Origin: Propioniciclava coleopterorum
GTDB taxonomy: Bacteria > Actinomycetota > Actinomycetes > Propionibacteriales > Propionibacteriaceae
DNA length: 64,000 nt
Assembly (NCBI RefSeq): GCF_011393335.1
Contig: NZ_CP049865.1
Coordinates: 2,250,722 to 2,314,721, forward strand
Direction of reading: 5' to 3'
Under the pieces are notes generated by a model. That model ran no database searches. It worked only from the letters and a program-made list of their open reading frames with translations, and was not told the origin of the DNA. Position 1 is the first letter of the stretch. The number at the start of each line of letters is the position of its first letter. Made by a program: the position numbers and the translations under genes. Below, piece by piece: positions 28,483 through 39,694 of the stretch.

Positions 28483-29691
28483 TCAGGCCCCGACGGTCTC
28501 CGGCTCGCCGATCACCGGCGGCTGTTCTCCGATGCGGCCCTTGCTGAGCCGGTCCACGATGAGCGCGATGGCGCCGTCGCCGGTCACGTTGGTGGCCGTG
28601 CCGAAGCTGTCGATGGCGATGTAGGTCGCGATCATCAGGCCCACCTGCGCCTCGTTGAAGCCCAGCATCGAACTCAGCAGTCCCGCGGCCGTCATGATGG
28701 CGCCGCCCGGGACGCCCGGGGCCGCCACCATCGCGATGCCCAGCATGCACACGAACCCGACCATGGTGAGCGGGTCGATCGGCATGCCGCTGAGCACCAT
28801 GATCGCCACCGAGAACGCGGTGATCTTCACGGTGGAACCGGCCAGGTGGATGGTGGCGCACAGCGGGATCACGAACGAGGCCACCGGCGGGTTGACGCCG
28901 GCCTTGATGGCCTGGCGCAGCGTGACCGGGATGGTGGCCGCCGAGGACGAGGTCCCCAGGGCCGTCGCGTACGCCGGCAGCATCGTGGCGAGCGCCCGCA
29001 GCGGGTTGCGGCGGGCGACGGCGCCCGCGATCCCGAACTGCACCAGGAGCACCACGACGGTGAGGGCGAACACCAGGGCGATCACCGCGACGAACGTCAC
29101 GATGATGCTCCACACCTGGCCGGCGACCGTCATGTTCAAGAAGATGCCGAAGATGTAGAGCGGCAGCAGGGGCAGGATCACCCCGGAGATGACCTTCTCC
29201 ACGATGGCGCGCAGTTCGACGAACCCGCGCTGCATCGTCGCCGACGGCACGAACGTCATGCCGAGCCCGACGACGAACGACAGCACCAGCGCGGTCATGA
29301 CGCCGAACACGGGCGCCATCTCGACGGTGAAGTAGGGCGCCAGGAGGGCGTCCTCGGGGTTGCCCAGCGAGCCGGGCGCGTTGGTCGGGTCGAGGATGAG
29401 CGGGAAGACGGCGCCGCCGACCACGAGCGCGAGCAGCCCGGCGAACAGGGTGGACGCGTAGGCGATGGCGGCGGTGATCCCCAGCCACCTGCCGGCGCCG
29501 CGGCCCAGCTCGGAGATGGCCGGCGTGATCAGCGCCACGATGATCAGCGGGATGATGAACGTGAGGAAGTTGCCGAACAGGCCGTTGAAGGTGACGAAGA
29601 CGCGTGCGAGGGCCGGCGGGAAGAACAGGCCGCACACGATGCCCAGGGCCAGCGCGATCAGGATGCGCGGCAGCAGGCCGATCTTTCTCAT
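28483..29691 (-). CDS. Dicarboxylate/amino acid:cation symporter (DAACS family)
   Basis: The 402-residue carrier has eight membrane helices plus re-entrant loops with family motifs (the Ser-rich hairpin ALGTSSSAATIPVTLR, then VNPPVASFVIPLCATIHLAGST, and ATNVTGDGAIALIVDR). GltP, GltT and SstT belong here, so glutamate, aspartate, serine/threonine or C4-dicarboxylates are possible. The ATG follows GAGGAGC. It is transcribed in the same direction as, and after, an MFS gene 33 bases upstream. Confidence 0.92.
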   Translation of the reverse strand: MRKIGLLPRILIALALGIVCGLFFPPALARVFVTFNGLFGNFLTFIIPLIIVALITPAISELGRGAGRWLGITAAIAYASTLFAGLLALVVGGAVFPLILDPTNAPGSLGNPEDALLAPYFTVEMAPVFGVMTALVLSFVVGLGMTFVPSATMQRGFVELRAIVEKVISGVILPLLPLYIFGIFLNMTVAGQVWSIIVTFVAVIALVFALTVVVLLVQFGIAGAVARRNPLRALATMLPAYATALGTSSSAATIPVTLRQAIKAGVNPPVASFVIPLCATIHLAGSTVKITAFSVAIMVLSGMPIDPLTMVGFVCMLGIAMVAAPGVPGGAIMTAAGLLSSMLGFNEAQVGLMIATYIAIDSFGTATNVTGDGAIALIVDRLSKGRIGEQPPVIGEPETVGA

Positions 29692-29724
29692 GGATGCTCC
29701 TCGGGGGTGGTGCCTGAGGACACG

Positions 29725-31005
29725 CTAGGCGCTGATGAGGGCTTCCGCAGCCCCGACCGGCCGCTTGGGGATCGTCAGGACAGTCAGCGCCGCGACGGCG
29801 CACAGTGCGGCCGCCAGGAACCAGGCGCTCACGTAGCTGCCGCTGGTCATCCGCCACAGCCCCGCCGTCGTCGCCCCGATCCCGGCCCCGATCATGTGGG
29901 AGGCGAACACCCAGCCGAACACCACGCCGGAGCGGGCCATGCCGAAGTGGAGGCGGCACAGCGCGACGGTGGGCGGCACGGTCGCCACCCAGTCCAGGCC
30001 GTAGAACACGATGAAGAACCACAGGCCCCACTCGACGCCCGGCCCCATCACCAAGGGCAGGGCGAGCAGCGACAGGCCGCGTCCGGCGTAGTAGACCAGC
30101 AGCAGCAGACGCGAGTCGACGCGGTCGGTGAGCCAGCCGGACAGCAGCGTCCCGATGATGTCGAACGCGCCGACCATCGCCAGCAGGGTCGCGGCCAGCG
30201 TCGCGTTCATGCCGTAGTCGTCCGCGGCCGGGATGAAGTGGGTCTGGATCAGCCCGTTGGTGCTCCAGCCGCAGACGAAGAACGACAGCACCAGGGCCCA
30301 GAAGGTCCACGTGCGGGCGGCGTCCCGCAGCGTCGCCAGGGCGACCCGCACGGGGTTGGCGGCGTCGTTGGCCGGTGGCAGCGGGGCGTCGAGCGTCAGG
30401 TCGGTGGCCCCCAGCGGGCGCAGCCCGACGTCGGAGGGGCGGTCCTGCAGCAGCACGAGCACCAACGGCACCAGCGCCAGGGACGCCGCGGCGACCGACC
30501 AGGCCGCCCAGCGCCAGCCCGGCCCCTGGGCCAGCACGGCGATGAGCGGCAGGAAGCTGAGCTGCCCGGTGGCGTTCGCCGCGGAGAAGATGCCCGTGAC
30601 CAGGCCGCGGTGGCTGTCGAACCACCGGTTCGCGACGATGGCCCCCAGGACGAGCGCCATCGATCCCGTCCCGATGCCGATGAACCCGCCCCACAGCAGC
30701 CACAGCTGCCACGGCGCCGTCATGACCGAGGTGAGCGCGCTCGAGACCCCCACCACCGTCAGGGACGCCGCGACCGTGCGTCGCACGCCCCATCGCTCCA
30801 TGATCGCGGCGGCGAAGGGGGCGGTCAGCCCGTACAGCACGAGGTTGAGGCTCACCGCGCCCGAGGTCACGGCGCGGGACCAGCCGAACTCGGTCTCGAT
30901 CGGGATGAAGAGCACGCCGGTGCTCGACCGGAAGGCGGCGGCACAGACCAGGGCGAGCAGGGTCACGAACGCGACCCACCAGGCGCGATGGACCGAGCGC
31001 GGCAT
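29725..31005 (-). CDS. MFS transporter, oxalate/formate or monocarboxylate-type
   Basis: The 426-residue protein has twelve helices. RSSTGVLFIPIETEFGWSRA and the central loop between helices 6 and 7 resemble oxalate:formate antiporters and monocarboxylate carriers. The start MPRSVHRAWW at 31005 is preceded by GGGAGG; the open frame extends upstream without sense. Together with the adjacent DAACS carrier this may be a carboxylate-uptake pair; that is inference. Confidence 0.86.
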   Translation of the reverse strand: MPRSVHRAWWVAFVTLLALVCAAAFRSSTGVLFIPIETEFGWSRAVTSGAVSLNLVLYGLTAPFAAAIMERWGVRRTVAASLTVVGVSSALTSVMTAPWQLWLLWGGFIGIGTGSMALVLGAIVANRWFDSHRGLVTGIFSAANATGQLSFLPLIAVLAQGPGWRWAAWSVAAASLALVPLVLVLLQDRPSDVGLRPLGATDLTLDAPLPPANDAANPVRVALATLRDAARTWTFWALVLSFFVCGWSTNGLIQTHFIPAADDYGMNATLAATLLAMVGAFDIIGTLLSGWLTDRVDSRLLLLVYYAGRGLSLLALPLVMGPGVEWGLWFFIVFYGLDWVATVPPTVALCRLHFGMARSGVVFGWVFASHMIGAGIGATTAGLWRMTSGSYVSAWFLAAALCAVAALTVLTIPKRPVGAAEALISA

Positions 31006-31124
31006 GGGCGGACCTCCCGGGGGCGAGCGGCGCCGATCCGCGCCGCGGTGTGCATTCTGGCACCACGGGCGGCGGCGCGACACGGGCGCACCGCCCCGCG
31101 GAAGGGAGTGGTTCAAGGATCCAC

Positions 31125-31274
31125 TACAATGGTGGGTAGCGATCCGCTTCAGTCTTGCCTCGGGTCGCATGATGATGCGATCGTCCACCTCCCGATCGCG
31201 GGTCGCGCCGCAACGATCACCCGATCGGCCCCTGCGTCAGCGCGCCGGGCGAGACGCCCAGGAAATCAGGACAC
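31125..31274 (+). promoter_or_regulatory. -10 element and long leader of the DEAD-box helicase gene
   Basis: TACAAT at 31125-31130 is a near-consensus -10 hexamer. It predicts a leader of about 138 bases before the GTG at 31275, long for this genome, where leaderless starts are common. Long leaders before RNA helicases are often cold-responsive or self-regulated. The leader holds an imperfect repeat (CGATCGTCCACCTCCCGATCG), but I could not define a single fold. Confidence 0.4.
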
Positions 31275-32729
31275 GTGACTTCAGCTTTCGCACGCCTCGG
31301 CGTGCCCACCAACCTCGCCGACGTCCTCGCCGGACGCGGCATCGACACCCCCACCCCGATCCAGGCGGCGACGCTGCCCGACTCGCTCGCCGGCCGCGAC
31401 GTGCTCGGCCGCGGCCGCACCGGCTCGGGCAAGACCTACGCCTTCTCGCTGCCGCTGGTCGCGCGGCTCGCCGCCGACCGCCGCAGGCCGGCGCCCGGGC
31501 GTCCGCGCGCGCTCGTGCTGGCCCCGACCCGCGAGCTCGCCTCCCAGATCGCCGACTCGCTGCGCCCGCTGGCCGCCGCCGACCGGCTGTCGCTGCTCAC
31601 CATCTTCGGCGGCGTCAACCAGAACCCGCAGGTCCGCGCCCTGCGCGGCGGGATCGACATCCTCGTCGCGACGCCGGGCCGCCTGCTCGACCTGCGCGAC
31701 CAGGGCCACCTCAGCCTCGGCGACGTCGAGGTCACGGTGATCGACGAGGCCGATCACATGAGCGACATGGGCTTCCTGCCCGGCGTGAAGAAGATCCTCG
31801 CCGACACCCCGAGCCGGTCGCAGCGGCTGCTGTTCTCGGCGACGCTCGACAACGCGGTGAACGTGCTGGTCAAGCAGTTCCTGCACGACCCGGTCGTCCA
31901 CGAGGCCGACTCGGCGCAGTCGCCGGTGGCGACGATGGACCACCACGTGCTCACCGTCACCCCGGACGAGCGCCTGGACGTGATCGCGGACCTGGCGGCC
32001 GCCCCCGGTCGCACCATCCTGTTCACGCGGACCAAGCACGGCGCCAAGAAGCTCGCCAAGCAGCTCATCGGGCGCGGCATCCCCGCGGTCGACCTGCACG
32101 GCAACCTGGCCCAGAACGCCCGCACCCGCAACCTCGAGGCCTTCGGGTCGGGCCGGGTCGAGACGCTGGTCGCGACCGACATCGCCGCGCGCGGCATCCA
32201 CGTCGACGACGTGGCGCTGGTCGTGCACGCCGACCCGCCCACCGAGCACAAGGCCTACCTGCACCGCTCCGGGCGCACCGCCCGCGCCGGGTCGTCCGGC
32301 ACCGTCATCACGCTGGCCACCCCCGACCAGCGCCGCGACGTGCAGGGCCTGATGCGGGCCGCCCGGATCAAGCCCGAGGTGACCGCCGCCACGACCGAGG
32401 TGCTGCAGGGACTCGCGCCCGGTGCGCGGCACGTGCTGTCCGCCGAGCAGGTGGCCGAGCGTCTGCCGGTGACCCCGGTGCAGCAGCAGTCGTCCGGGGG
32501 CGGCGGTGGCCGCTCGCGTCGCGGGCGCGGCGGCTCCGCGGGCTCGGGCTCCGGCTCGCGCGGCTCCGGCTCGGCCGGCCGCCCGGCGTCCGGCGGCAAG
32601 CAGGCGCCGAAGAGCTCCGGCCCTCGGGGCGGGGCGAAGAAGACGGCCGGCGTGGTGCCGGCGGGCAGCTCCCGGGGCGTGGCCGCCTTCTCGGCCTCGG
32701 CCGGGCGCAGCAGCCGCCGCTCCCGCTGA
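31275..32729 (+). CDS. DEAD-box RNA helicase
   Basis: The 484-residue ATP-dependent RNA helicase has a Q motif (TPTPIQAATLP), Walker A GRTGSGKT at 47-54, DEAD at 157-160, SAT, then a helicase C domain with TDIAARGIHVDDV and HRSGRTARAG. The last 90 residues are Gly/Ser/Arg-rich (RSRRGRGGSAGSGSGSRGSG), a tail typical of actinobacterial and cold-shock helicases that binds RNA non-specifically. The role is probably ribosome assembly or mRNA decay. The start is GTG behind CAGGACAC. Confidence 0.95.
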   Translation: MTSAFARLGVPTNLADVLAGRGIDTPTPIQAATLPDSLAGRDVLGRGRTGSGKTYAFSLPLVARLAADRRRPAPGRPRALVLAPTRELASQIADSLRPLAAADRLSLLTIFGGVNQNPQVRALRGGIDILVATPGRLLDLRDQGHLSLGDVEVTVIDEADHMSDMGFLPGVKKILADTPSRSQRLLFSATLDNAVNVLVKQFLHDPVVHEADSAQSPVATMDHHVLTVTPDERLDVIADLAAAPGRTILFTRTKHGAKKLAKQLIGRGIPAVDLHGNLAQNARTRNLEAFGSGRVETLVATDIAARGIHVDDVALVVHADPPTEHKAYLHRSGRTARAGSSGTVITLATPDQRRDVQGLMRAARIKPEVTAATTEVLQGLAPGARHVLSAEQVAERLPVTPVQQQSSGGGGGRSRRGRGGSAGSGSGSRGSGSAGRPASGGKQAPKSSGPRGGAKKTAGVVPAGSSRGVAAFSASAGRSSRRSR

Positions 32730-32744
32730 GGCCGCACGGCTGAG

Positions 32745-32767
32745 CCCTCGGCGTCCGACGCCGGGGG
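32745..32767. terminator. Bidirectional hairpin between helicase and ydcF-like genes
   Basis: CCCTCGGCGTC pairs with GACGCCGGGGG (one base in between) 16 bases after the helicase stop and before the convergent gene. Confidence 0.6.
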
Positions 32768-32806
32768 CCGGCCGCGGCCATCCTGCGCGAGGACGCGCGG
32801 GGGCCG

Positions 32807-33838
32807 TCAGATCGGCCAGACGGCCAGCCCGAGCAGAGCCAGGTAGCCCAGGAGCACCACGGCGACCACCGCGAGGTTCCACACCCGGTTCTGCGCCATG
32901 ACGGCCACGAACTCCCGCAGCAGCGCGCTCGGGTAGTAGTAGCGGGCCGTCGGGGCGCCGACGACCTTGGCGTCCAGGCCGACCGAGCGCGTGAGCATGG
33001 CCGCCCGGAAGGCGTGGTAGTTGCTGGTCACCACCACCACGGGCGCGTCCGGGTCCGGCAGCAGCGCCCGCGACAGCACCAGGTTCTCCCGGGTGTTCCT
33101 GGACGCCGTCTCGGCGACCACGAGCTCGGCGGGGGTGCCCGCGTCGATCACGTGGCGCCGCATGGCCTCGCCCTCCGGCAGCGTCTCGTCGGGCCCCTGC
33201 CCTCCGCTGGTGATCAGCAGCGGACGCGGATCGTGCGCCTCCTGCACCTCCCGGGCCTTCGCCAGGCGCCCGGCGAGCAGGGGCGGCACGCGGTCGCCCA
33301 GCAGCCCGGCGCCCAGCACGATGACCGCCTCGGGGTGGGTCCGCAGCGGGAGGCGCCGGTACAGCCACGACGTGCCCGCGAACACCACGAAGCAGAGCGC
33401 GACGTAGCCGGCCAGGGCCATGATGCACAGGTACAGGCCGGTCAGGGCCGCCTGCACCCCGATCGGCCAGTCGGTCGGCCACGTCAGGCGCGGCAGGAAC
33501 GTCAGGCCGAGCATCGCCAGCCCGGCCAGCAGCGACAGCATGTTGCCCGGCGTCCGGGACTCGCGCCGCCACATCATCACGCCGTTGACGAGCAGGAACA
33601 CCATCAGCACCGGATAGCTGACGAACGTCACCACGAACAGGGTGCCCAGCAGCGCGGCCAGCGGCAGGTACCAGCCGCGTTCGGCCAGCAGGACGCCGAC
33701 GCTGAACAGCGTCAGGCCCAGGCCCCCCATGAGCATCAGCCCGTAGAGGATCCGACGCCCGTCGGCCAGCATGCGCCAGAGCCCCCAGCCGAAGCACAGC
33801 AGGCCGATGACGAGCAGGGGGTAGAGCAGCCAGGACAT
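32807..33838 (-). CDS. YdcF/DUF218 family membrane protein
   Basis: The 343-residue protein has five or so N-terminal membrane helices (residues 1-165), a DUF218 domain (170-310; AVIVLGAGLLGDRVPPLLAGRL, ITSGGQGPDETLPEGEAM, ETASRNTRENL, VVTSNYHAFRA) and a C-terminal helix. The ElyC/SanA/YdcF group is linked with envelope integrity and carrier-lipid metabolism. The helix-rich N-terminus and 343-residue length match the large actinobacterial type. Confidence 0.9.
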   Translation of the reverse strand: MSWLLYPLLVIGLLCFGWGLWRMLADGRRILYGLMLMGGLGLTLFSVGVLLAERGWYLPLAALLGTLFVVTFVSYPVLMVFLLVNGVMMWRRESRTPGNMLSLLAGLAMLGLTFLPRLTWPTDWPIGVQAALTGLYLCIMALAGYVALCFVVFAGTSWLYRRLPLRTHPEAVIVLGAGLLGDRVPPLLAGRLAKAREVQEAHDPRPLLITSGGQGPDETLPEGEAMRRHVIDAGTPAELVVAETASRNTRENLVLSRALLPDPDAPVVVVTSNYHAFRAAMLTRSVGLDAKVVGAPTARYYYPSALLREFVAVMAQNRVWNLAVVAVVLLGYLALLGLAVWPI

Positions 33839-33872
33839 GCCTCCACCCTGTCACGGCCGTCCGTGCGAACGG

Positions 33873-33937
33873 GTGACCCGGGCGGCAACCCGTGGAATAC
33901 TGAGCCCGTCGGCCAGGTTGAGTCTAGTGAACTCAAC
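33873..33937 (+). promoter_or_regulatory. clpB promoter with HAIR operator
   Basis: GTGACC (33873-33878), 17 bases, AATACT (33896-33901) form a plausible promoter. GTTGAGT-CTAGTGA-ACTCAAC (33917-33937) follows and has the same arms as HAIR 1 of dnaK. HspR bound just past the start site would block clpB transcription. Confidence 0.8.
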
Positions 33938-33965
33938 TTTCCTACCACCCCGCGAAAGGACCGCC

Positions 33966-36545
<2,580 letters not shown>

Positions 36546-36556
36546 CCCGGTCGCCA

Positions 36557-36587
36557 GGGCCCGACCCGCACCCCGCGGGTCGGGCCC
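36557..36587 (+). terminator. clpB terminator
   Basis: A perfect 13-base stem, GGGCCCGACCCGC with its complement and an ACCCC loop, begins 11 bases after the clpB stop codon. There is no U tract. Confidence 0.8.
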
Positions 36588-36663
36588 CGTCGCGTCCGGA
36601 GGGTGCCCCCGCGGCGTGCGCCTCGCTAGGCTCGGGGCAGGCCACGCGCGTCGAGGAGGAGCC

Positions 36664-37494
36664 ATGCCGTACTTGACCATCCCCGGGGAGAGCCCCATCC
36701 AGCTCTACTACCGCGACAGCGGCGGGGAGGGCCGCCCGATCGTGCTGATCCACGGTTGGCCGCTGTCCAGCGAAGCCTGGGCCGAGCAGATCCCCGACCT
36801 GGAGCGCTCCGGCCACCGGGTGATCGCCTACGACCGCCGCGGCTTCGGCAAGTCGGCCAAGACGCCGGACGGCTACGACTACGACACCCTGGCCGCCGAC
36901 CTGGATCAGTTCATGACCCAACTCGACCTTCGGGACGCAGTGCTCGTCGGGTTCTCGATGGGCGGCGGCGAGGTCGCCCGCTACGTCGGGCGCTACGGCG
37001 AGGACCGGCTCGCCGGCGTCGTGTTCGCCGCGGCGATCACCCCGGCGCTGTGCGTCACGCCCGACAACCCCGACGGCGCGATGGGCATCGAGGGGTTCAT
37101 GGACCTGCGCCAGCAGTGCCGGGCCGACCGGGACGCGTTCGTGCCGACGTTCATGACCTGGTTCTTCAGCAACCCCAGCGAGCTCGCGGTGACGCAGCAG
37201 CAGTTCCAGGACGCGCTGGCGATCGGGGCCCAGGGCTCCGACACCGCGCTGCAGGACTGCATCGTCGCCTGGGCGGCCGACTTCCGCGAGGACGTGAAGA
37301 AGATCGGCGTCCCGACCCTGGTGATCCACGGCAACGCCGACAACAACGTGCCCTTCGAGGCCTCCGGCGCGCGGATGCCGGACATGATCCCGGGTGCGCA
37401 GCTCGTCGAGATCGACCACGGCCCGCACGGGATCAACGTGAGCCACGCGGGCGAGTTCAACGCGGCGCTGCTGTCCTTCCTGATGACCCTGTGA
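36664..37494 (+). CDS. Alpha/beta hydrolase, cofactor-free haloperoxidase-like
   Basis: The 276-residue enzyme has an oxyanion HGWPLSS (from residue 30), the nucleophile Ser98 in GFSMGGGEVARYVG, an acid in IHGNADNNVP and the catalytic His255 in DHGPHGINVSH. Its closest relatives are arylesterases and so-called non-heme chloroperoxidases. The true activity is probably ester or lactone hydrolysis. The ATG has GAGGAGG upstream, with TAGGCT about 30 bases earlier as likely -10. Its stop codon overlaps the next start. Confidence 0.9.
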   Translation: MPYLTIPGESPIQLYYRDSGGEGRPIVLIHGWPLSSEAWAEQIPDLERSGHRVIAYDRRGFGKSAKTPDGYDYDTLAADLDQFMTQLDLRDAVLVGFSMGGGEVARYVGRYGEDRLAGVVFAAAITPALCVTPDNPDGAMGIEGFMDLRQQCRADRDAFVPTFMTWFFSNPSELAVTQQQFQDALAIGAQGSDTALQDCIVAWAADFREDVKKIGVPTLVIHGNADNNVPFEASGARMPDMIPGAQLVEIDHGPHGINVSHAGEFNAALLSFLMTL

Positions 37495-38315
37495 GCCCGG
37501 ACCATCGAGCGAGGGTCGAGAACGACCCGTTCCACGGCGGCGCCTTCCGCGTCATGGCCGGCGACACCGCCCAGTCCTGGGTGGTGCCCGAGGATCCGCT
37601 GCACCTGGAGTTCGAGTACGTGCAGCGGATCTGCGAGACGCTCGACGCCACCGTGCTCGCCCGACCCGCCGACGAGCGGCTCCGGATCGTGCACCTGGGC
37701 GGCGGCGGGCTCACGATTCCGCGCTACGTCGCCGCGCGGCGGCCACGCACCGCGCAGGTCGTGTGCGAGCCGGACGCCGACCTGGTCGAGGACGTCCGGC
37801 GCCTCATCCCGCTGCCGCGGCATTCGGGCATCAAGGTGCGCACGGTGGACGGGCGCGCCGGGCTCGAGGCGATGCCGCCGGACTACCACGACGCCCTGAT
37901 CCTGGACGCCTTCGACGGCGCCCGAGTCCCGCCCGCGCTGGCCACGGCCGAGTTCCTGGCCGAGGTGGCCGCGCGGCGGCGTCCGAACGCGGTGTTCGTC
38001 GCCAACGTGACCGACCGCGCCCCGTTCGGCTGGGCGCGCCGCTTCGTGGCGGGCGTCCGGGCGGTGCACCGCTCGCTGATCATCAGCGCCGAGACGCCGG
38101 TGTGGAAGGGCAGGCGGTTCGGCAATCTCGTCGTGGTCGCCTCCAACGGACCCCTGCCGGCCACCGAACTGTCGCGCACGGCCGCGCGCGCCGCGTTCCC
38201 GTACCGGTTCCTCGCCGGCCGCGAGGTGGTGGACTGGATCGGCGACGCCGAGCCGTTCACCGACGCGGACGCGCAGGCGTCCCCGGTCCCGCGCCGGGGC
38301 ACCTGGTTCTCCTGA
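37491..38315 (+). CDS. Spermidine-synthase-like methyltransferase-fold protein
   Basis: The 274-residue soluble protein has the polyamine-synthase Rossmann core: RIVHLGGGGLTIPRYVAARRP for cofactor binding, then VVCEPDADLVEDVRR and DALILDAFDGARVPPALATAEF. Many actinobacteria carry such proteins without polyamine pathways, annotated as spermidine synthase-like or fused MFS/spermidine synthase; this one lacks the membrane part. The GTG start overlaps the hydrolase TGA, so the two are translationally coupled. True substrate unknown. Confidence 0.85.
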   Translation: MSPDHRARVENDPFHGGAFRVMAGDTAQSWVVPEDPLHLEFEYVQRICETLDATVLARPADERLRIVHLGGGGLTIPRYVAARRPRTAQVVCEPDADLVEDVRRLIPLPRHSGIKVRTVDGRAGLEAMPPDYHDALILDAFDGARVPPALATAEFLAEVAARRRPNAVFVANVTDRAPFGWARRFVAGVRAVHRSLIISAETPVWKGRRFGNLVVVASNGPLPATELSRTAARAAFPYRFLAGREVVDWIGDAEPFTDADAQASPVPRRGTWFS

Positions 38316-38323
38316 CCCACTGG

Positions 38324-38329
38324 CATACT
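38324..38329 (+). promoter_or_regulatory. -10 hexamer CATACT, leaderless start of the sortase-like gene
   Basis: CATACT ends seven bases before the GTG at 38337. Confidence 0.4.
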
Positions 38330-38336
38330 CGCACCC

Positions 38337-39011
38337 GTGACCTCCGATCCCGCCGGCCCCGCGCGCGCCGTCGACGCGCCGCCGCGGCGCCGCCGGCCGC
38401 GGGCGATCACGCTGACGGGCCTGGTCGTGTTGGTCCTGGCGCTGGGCGCGCTCGGCTGGTCGGTGTGGGACCTGGTCCTGCGCCCACCCGTGCCGCCCGC
38501 GGACGCCGACCGCACGGTCGCCGGGCTGCGCGCCGACTGGGAGGCCGGCCGCGCCGGTCGACCCGACCCCCTGGCGACCGGCTCCGCGATCGCCGTGCTG
38601 AGCGTCCCCGCTCTGGGCGGGCAGGAGTGGCCGGTGCTCGTCGGCGCGGACGCCTCGATCCTGGGGCGCGGCGTCGGCTGGTACCCCGGGACGGCCGCGC
38701 CGGGCGAACTGGGGAACTTCGCGGTGGCGGGTCACGGCGGGGTGTCCGGCCCGTTCTCCGGCCTGGCGCGCCTCGCCCCCGGCGACGAGATCGTCGTGGA
38801 GACCGCCACGCACCGCTTCACGTACCGGGCCGCCGACCCCGCGGTGGCCTCGGTCGCGACCGGCGACACCTGGGTGATCCAGCCGGTCCCCGGCCGTCCC
38901 GAGGTGCGCCCGACCCAGGCGCTCCTGACCCTGACCACCGCGCACGACCTGGTCGGCTCGGCCTCGCGGACCGCGGCGTTCGCGACGCTCACCGACGCCG
39001 CGCAGAAGTAG
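38337..39011 (+). CDS. Class E sortase-like protein lacking the catalytic cysteine
   Basis: The 224-residue protein has a basic cytoplasmic N-terminus, one membrane helix (about 24-45) and an external sortase barrel. The catalytic His is present (FAVAGHGG, His133) and Arg211 is correctly placed. The motif that should read TLTTC is TLTTA: residue 202 is Ala (codon GCG, 38940-38942), nine residues before the Arg exactly as Cys is in class E enzymes. It therefore cannot do sortase transpeptidation by the known mechanism. It may be a structural or regulatory pseudoenzyme. No LPXTG or LAXTG substrate gene is nearby. Confidence 0.86.
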   Translation: MTSDPAGPARAVDAPPRRRRPRAITLTGLVVLVLALGALGWSVWDLVLRPPVPPADADRTVAGLRADWEAGRAGRPDPLATGSAIAVLSVPALGGQEWPVLVGADASILGRGVGWYPGTAAPGELGNFAVAGHGGVSGPFSGLARLAPGDEIVVETATHRFTYRAADPAVASVATGDTWVIQPVPGRPEVRPTQALLTLTTAHDLVGSASRTAAFATLTDAAQK

Positions 39012-39029
39012 GCGGCCGCGGCCTCGCAC

Positions 39030-39035
39030 TAGGCT
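39030..39035 (+). promoter_or_regulatory. -10 hexamer TAGGCT, leaderless start of pyrE
   Basis: TAGGCT ends seven bases before the pyrE ATG. Confidence 0.5.
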
Positions 39036-39042
39036 GAGCGCC

Positions 39043-39585
39043 ATGTCCGACCGCAGCGCGCTCATCGACCACATCTCCGACCTCGCCGTCGTCCGCGGCA
39101 AGGTGATCCTGGCCTCGGGCCGCGAGGCCGACTACTACGTCGACCTGCGCCGTGTGACGCTCGACGGCGCCGCGGCACCCCTCGTCGGCAGGGTGATGCG
39201 CGAGCTCGTGGCGGACTGGGACTTCGAGGCGGCGGGCGGCCTGACGCTGGGCGCCGACCCGGTCGCGGTCGCCATGCTGCACGCCGCCGCCGCGGCGGGG
39301 GAGCGCCTCGACGCGTTCGTCGTCCGCAAGGAGTCCAAGGCCCACGGCCTGCAGCGCCGCATCGAGGGCACCGAGGTCGCCGGACGTCGCGTGCTGGTCG
39401 TCGAGGACACCTCCACGACCGGCGGCTCGGTCATGCAGGCCGTCGAGGCGGTGCAGGAGGCCGGCGGCATCGTCGTCGGGGTCGCGACCATCGTGGATCG
39501 TGACACCGGCGTCCGGGAGAAGATCGAGGCCGCGGGGCTGCCGTACCGGTTCGCCGTCGGTCTGGACGACCTCGGGCTCGCCTGA
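39043..39585 (+). CDS. pyrE: Orotate phosphoribosyltransferase
   Basis: The 180-residue enzyme joins orotate and PRPP to give OMP in pyrimidine synthesis. It shows the PRPP-binding VLVVEDTSTTGGSVMQ, the flexible-loop VVRKESKAHG and GADPVAVAMLHAA. It stands apart from other pyr genes. The short form is the normal actinobacterial type. Confidence 0.94.
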   Translation: MSDRSALIDHISDLAVVRGKVILASGREADYYVDLRRVTLDGAAAPLVGRVMRELVADWDFEAAGGLTLGADPVAVAMLHAAAAAGERLDAFVVRKESKAHGLQRRIEGTEVAGRRVLVVEDTSTTGGSVMQAVEAVQEAGGIVVGVATIVDRDTGVREKIEAAGLPYRFAVGLDDLGLA

Positions 39586-39682
39586 GGCGCCCGGCTCGGG
39601 GGCTCACCTGAGGCGTCCCGCCCGGGAAAGGATCCGGGGCGTGTCCTGGACGCGGCCGTGTCGCCGCCGGAGGCGCACCGGC

Positions 39683-39688
39683 TAGTGT
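39683..39688 (+). promoter_or_regulatory. -10 hexamer TAGTGT, leaderless start of the LemA gene
   Basis: TAGTGT ends six bases before the ATG at 39695. Confidence 0.45.
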
Positions 39689-39694
39689 GACGCC

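Noticed and set aside
28204-31278. A 1024-codon plus-strand frame over the symporter and MFS genes
   Set aside because: The translation is rich in Arg/His/Gln/Asp without any domain; it mirrors real minus-strand transporters.
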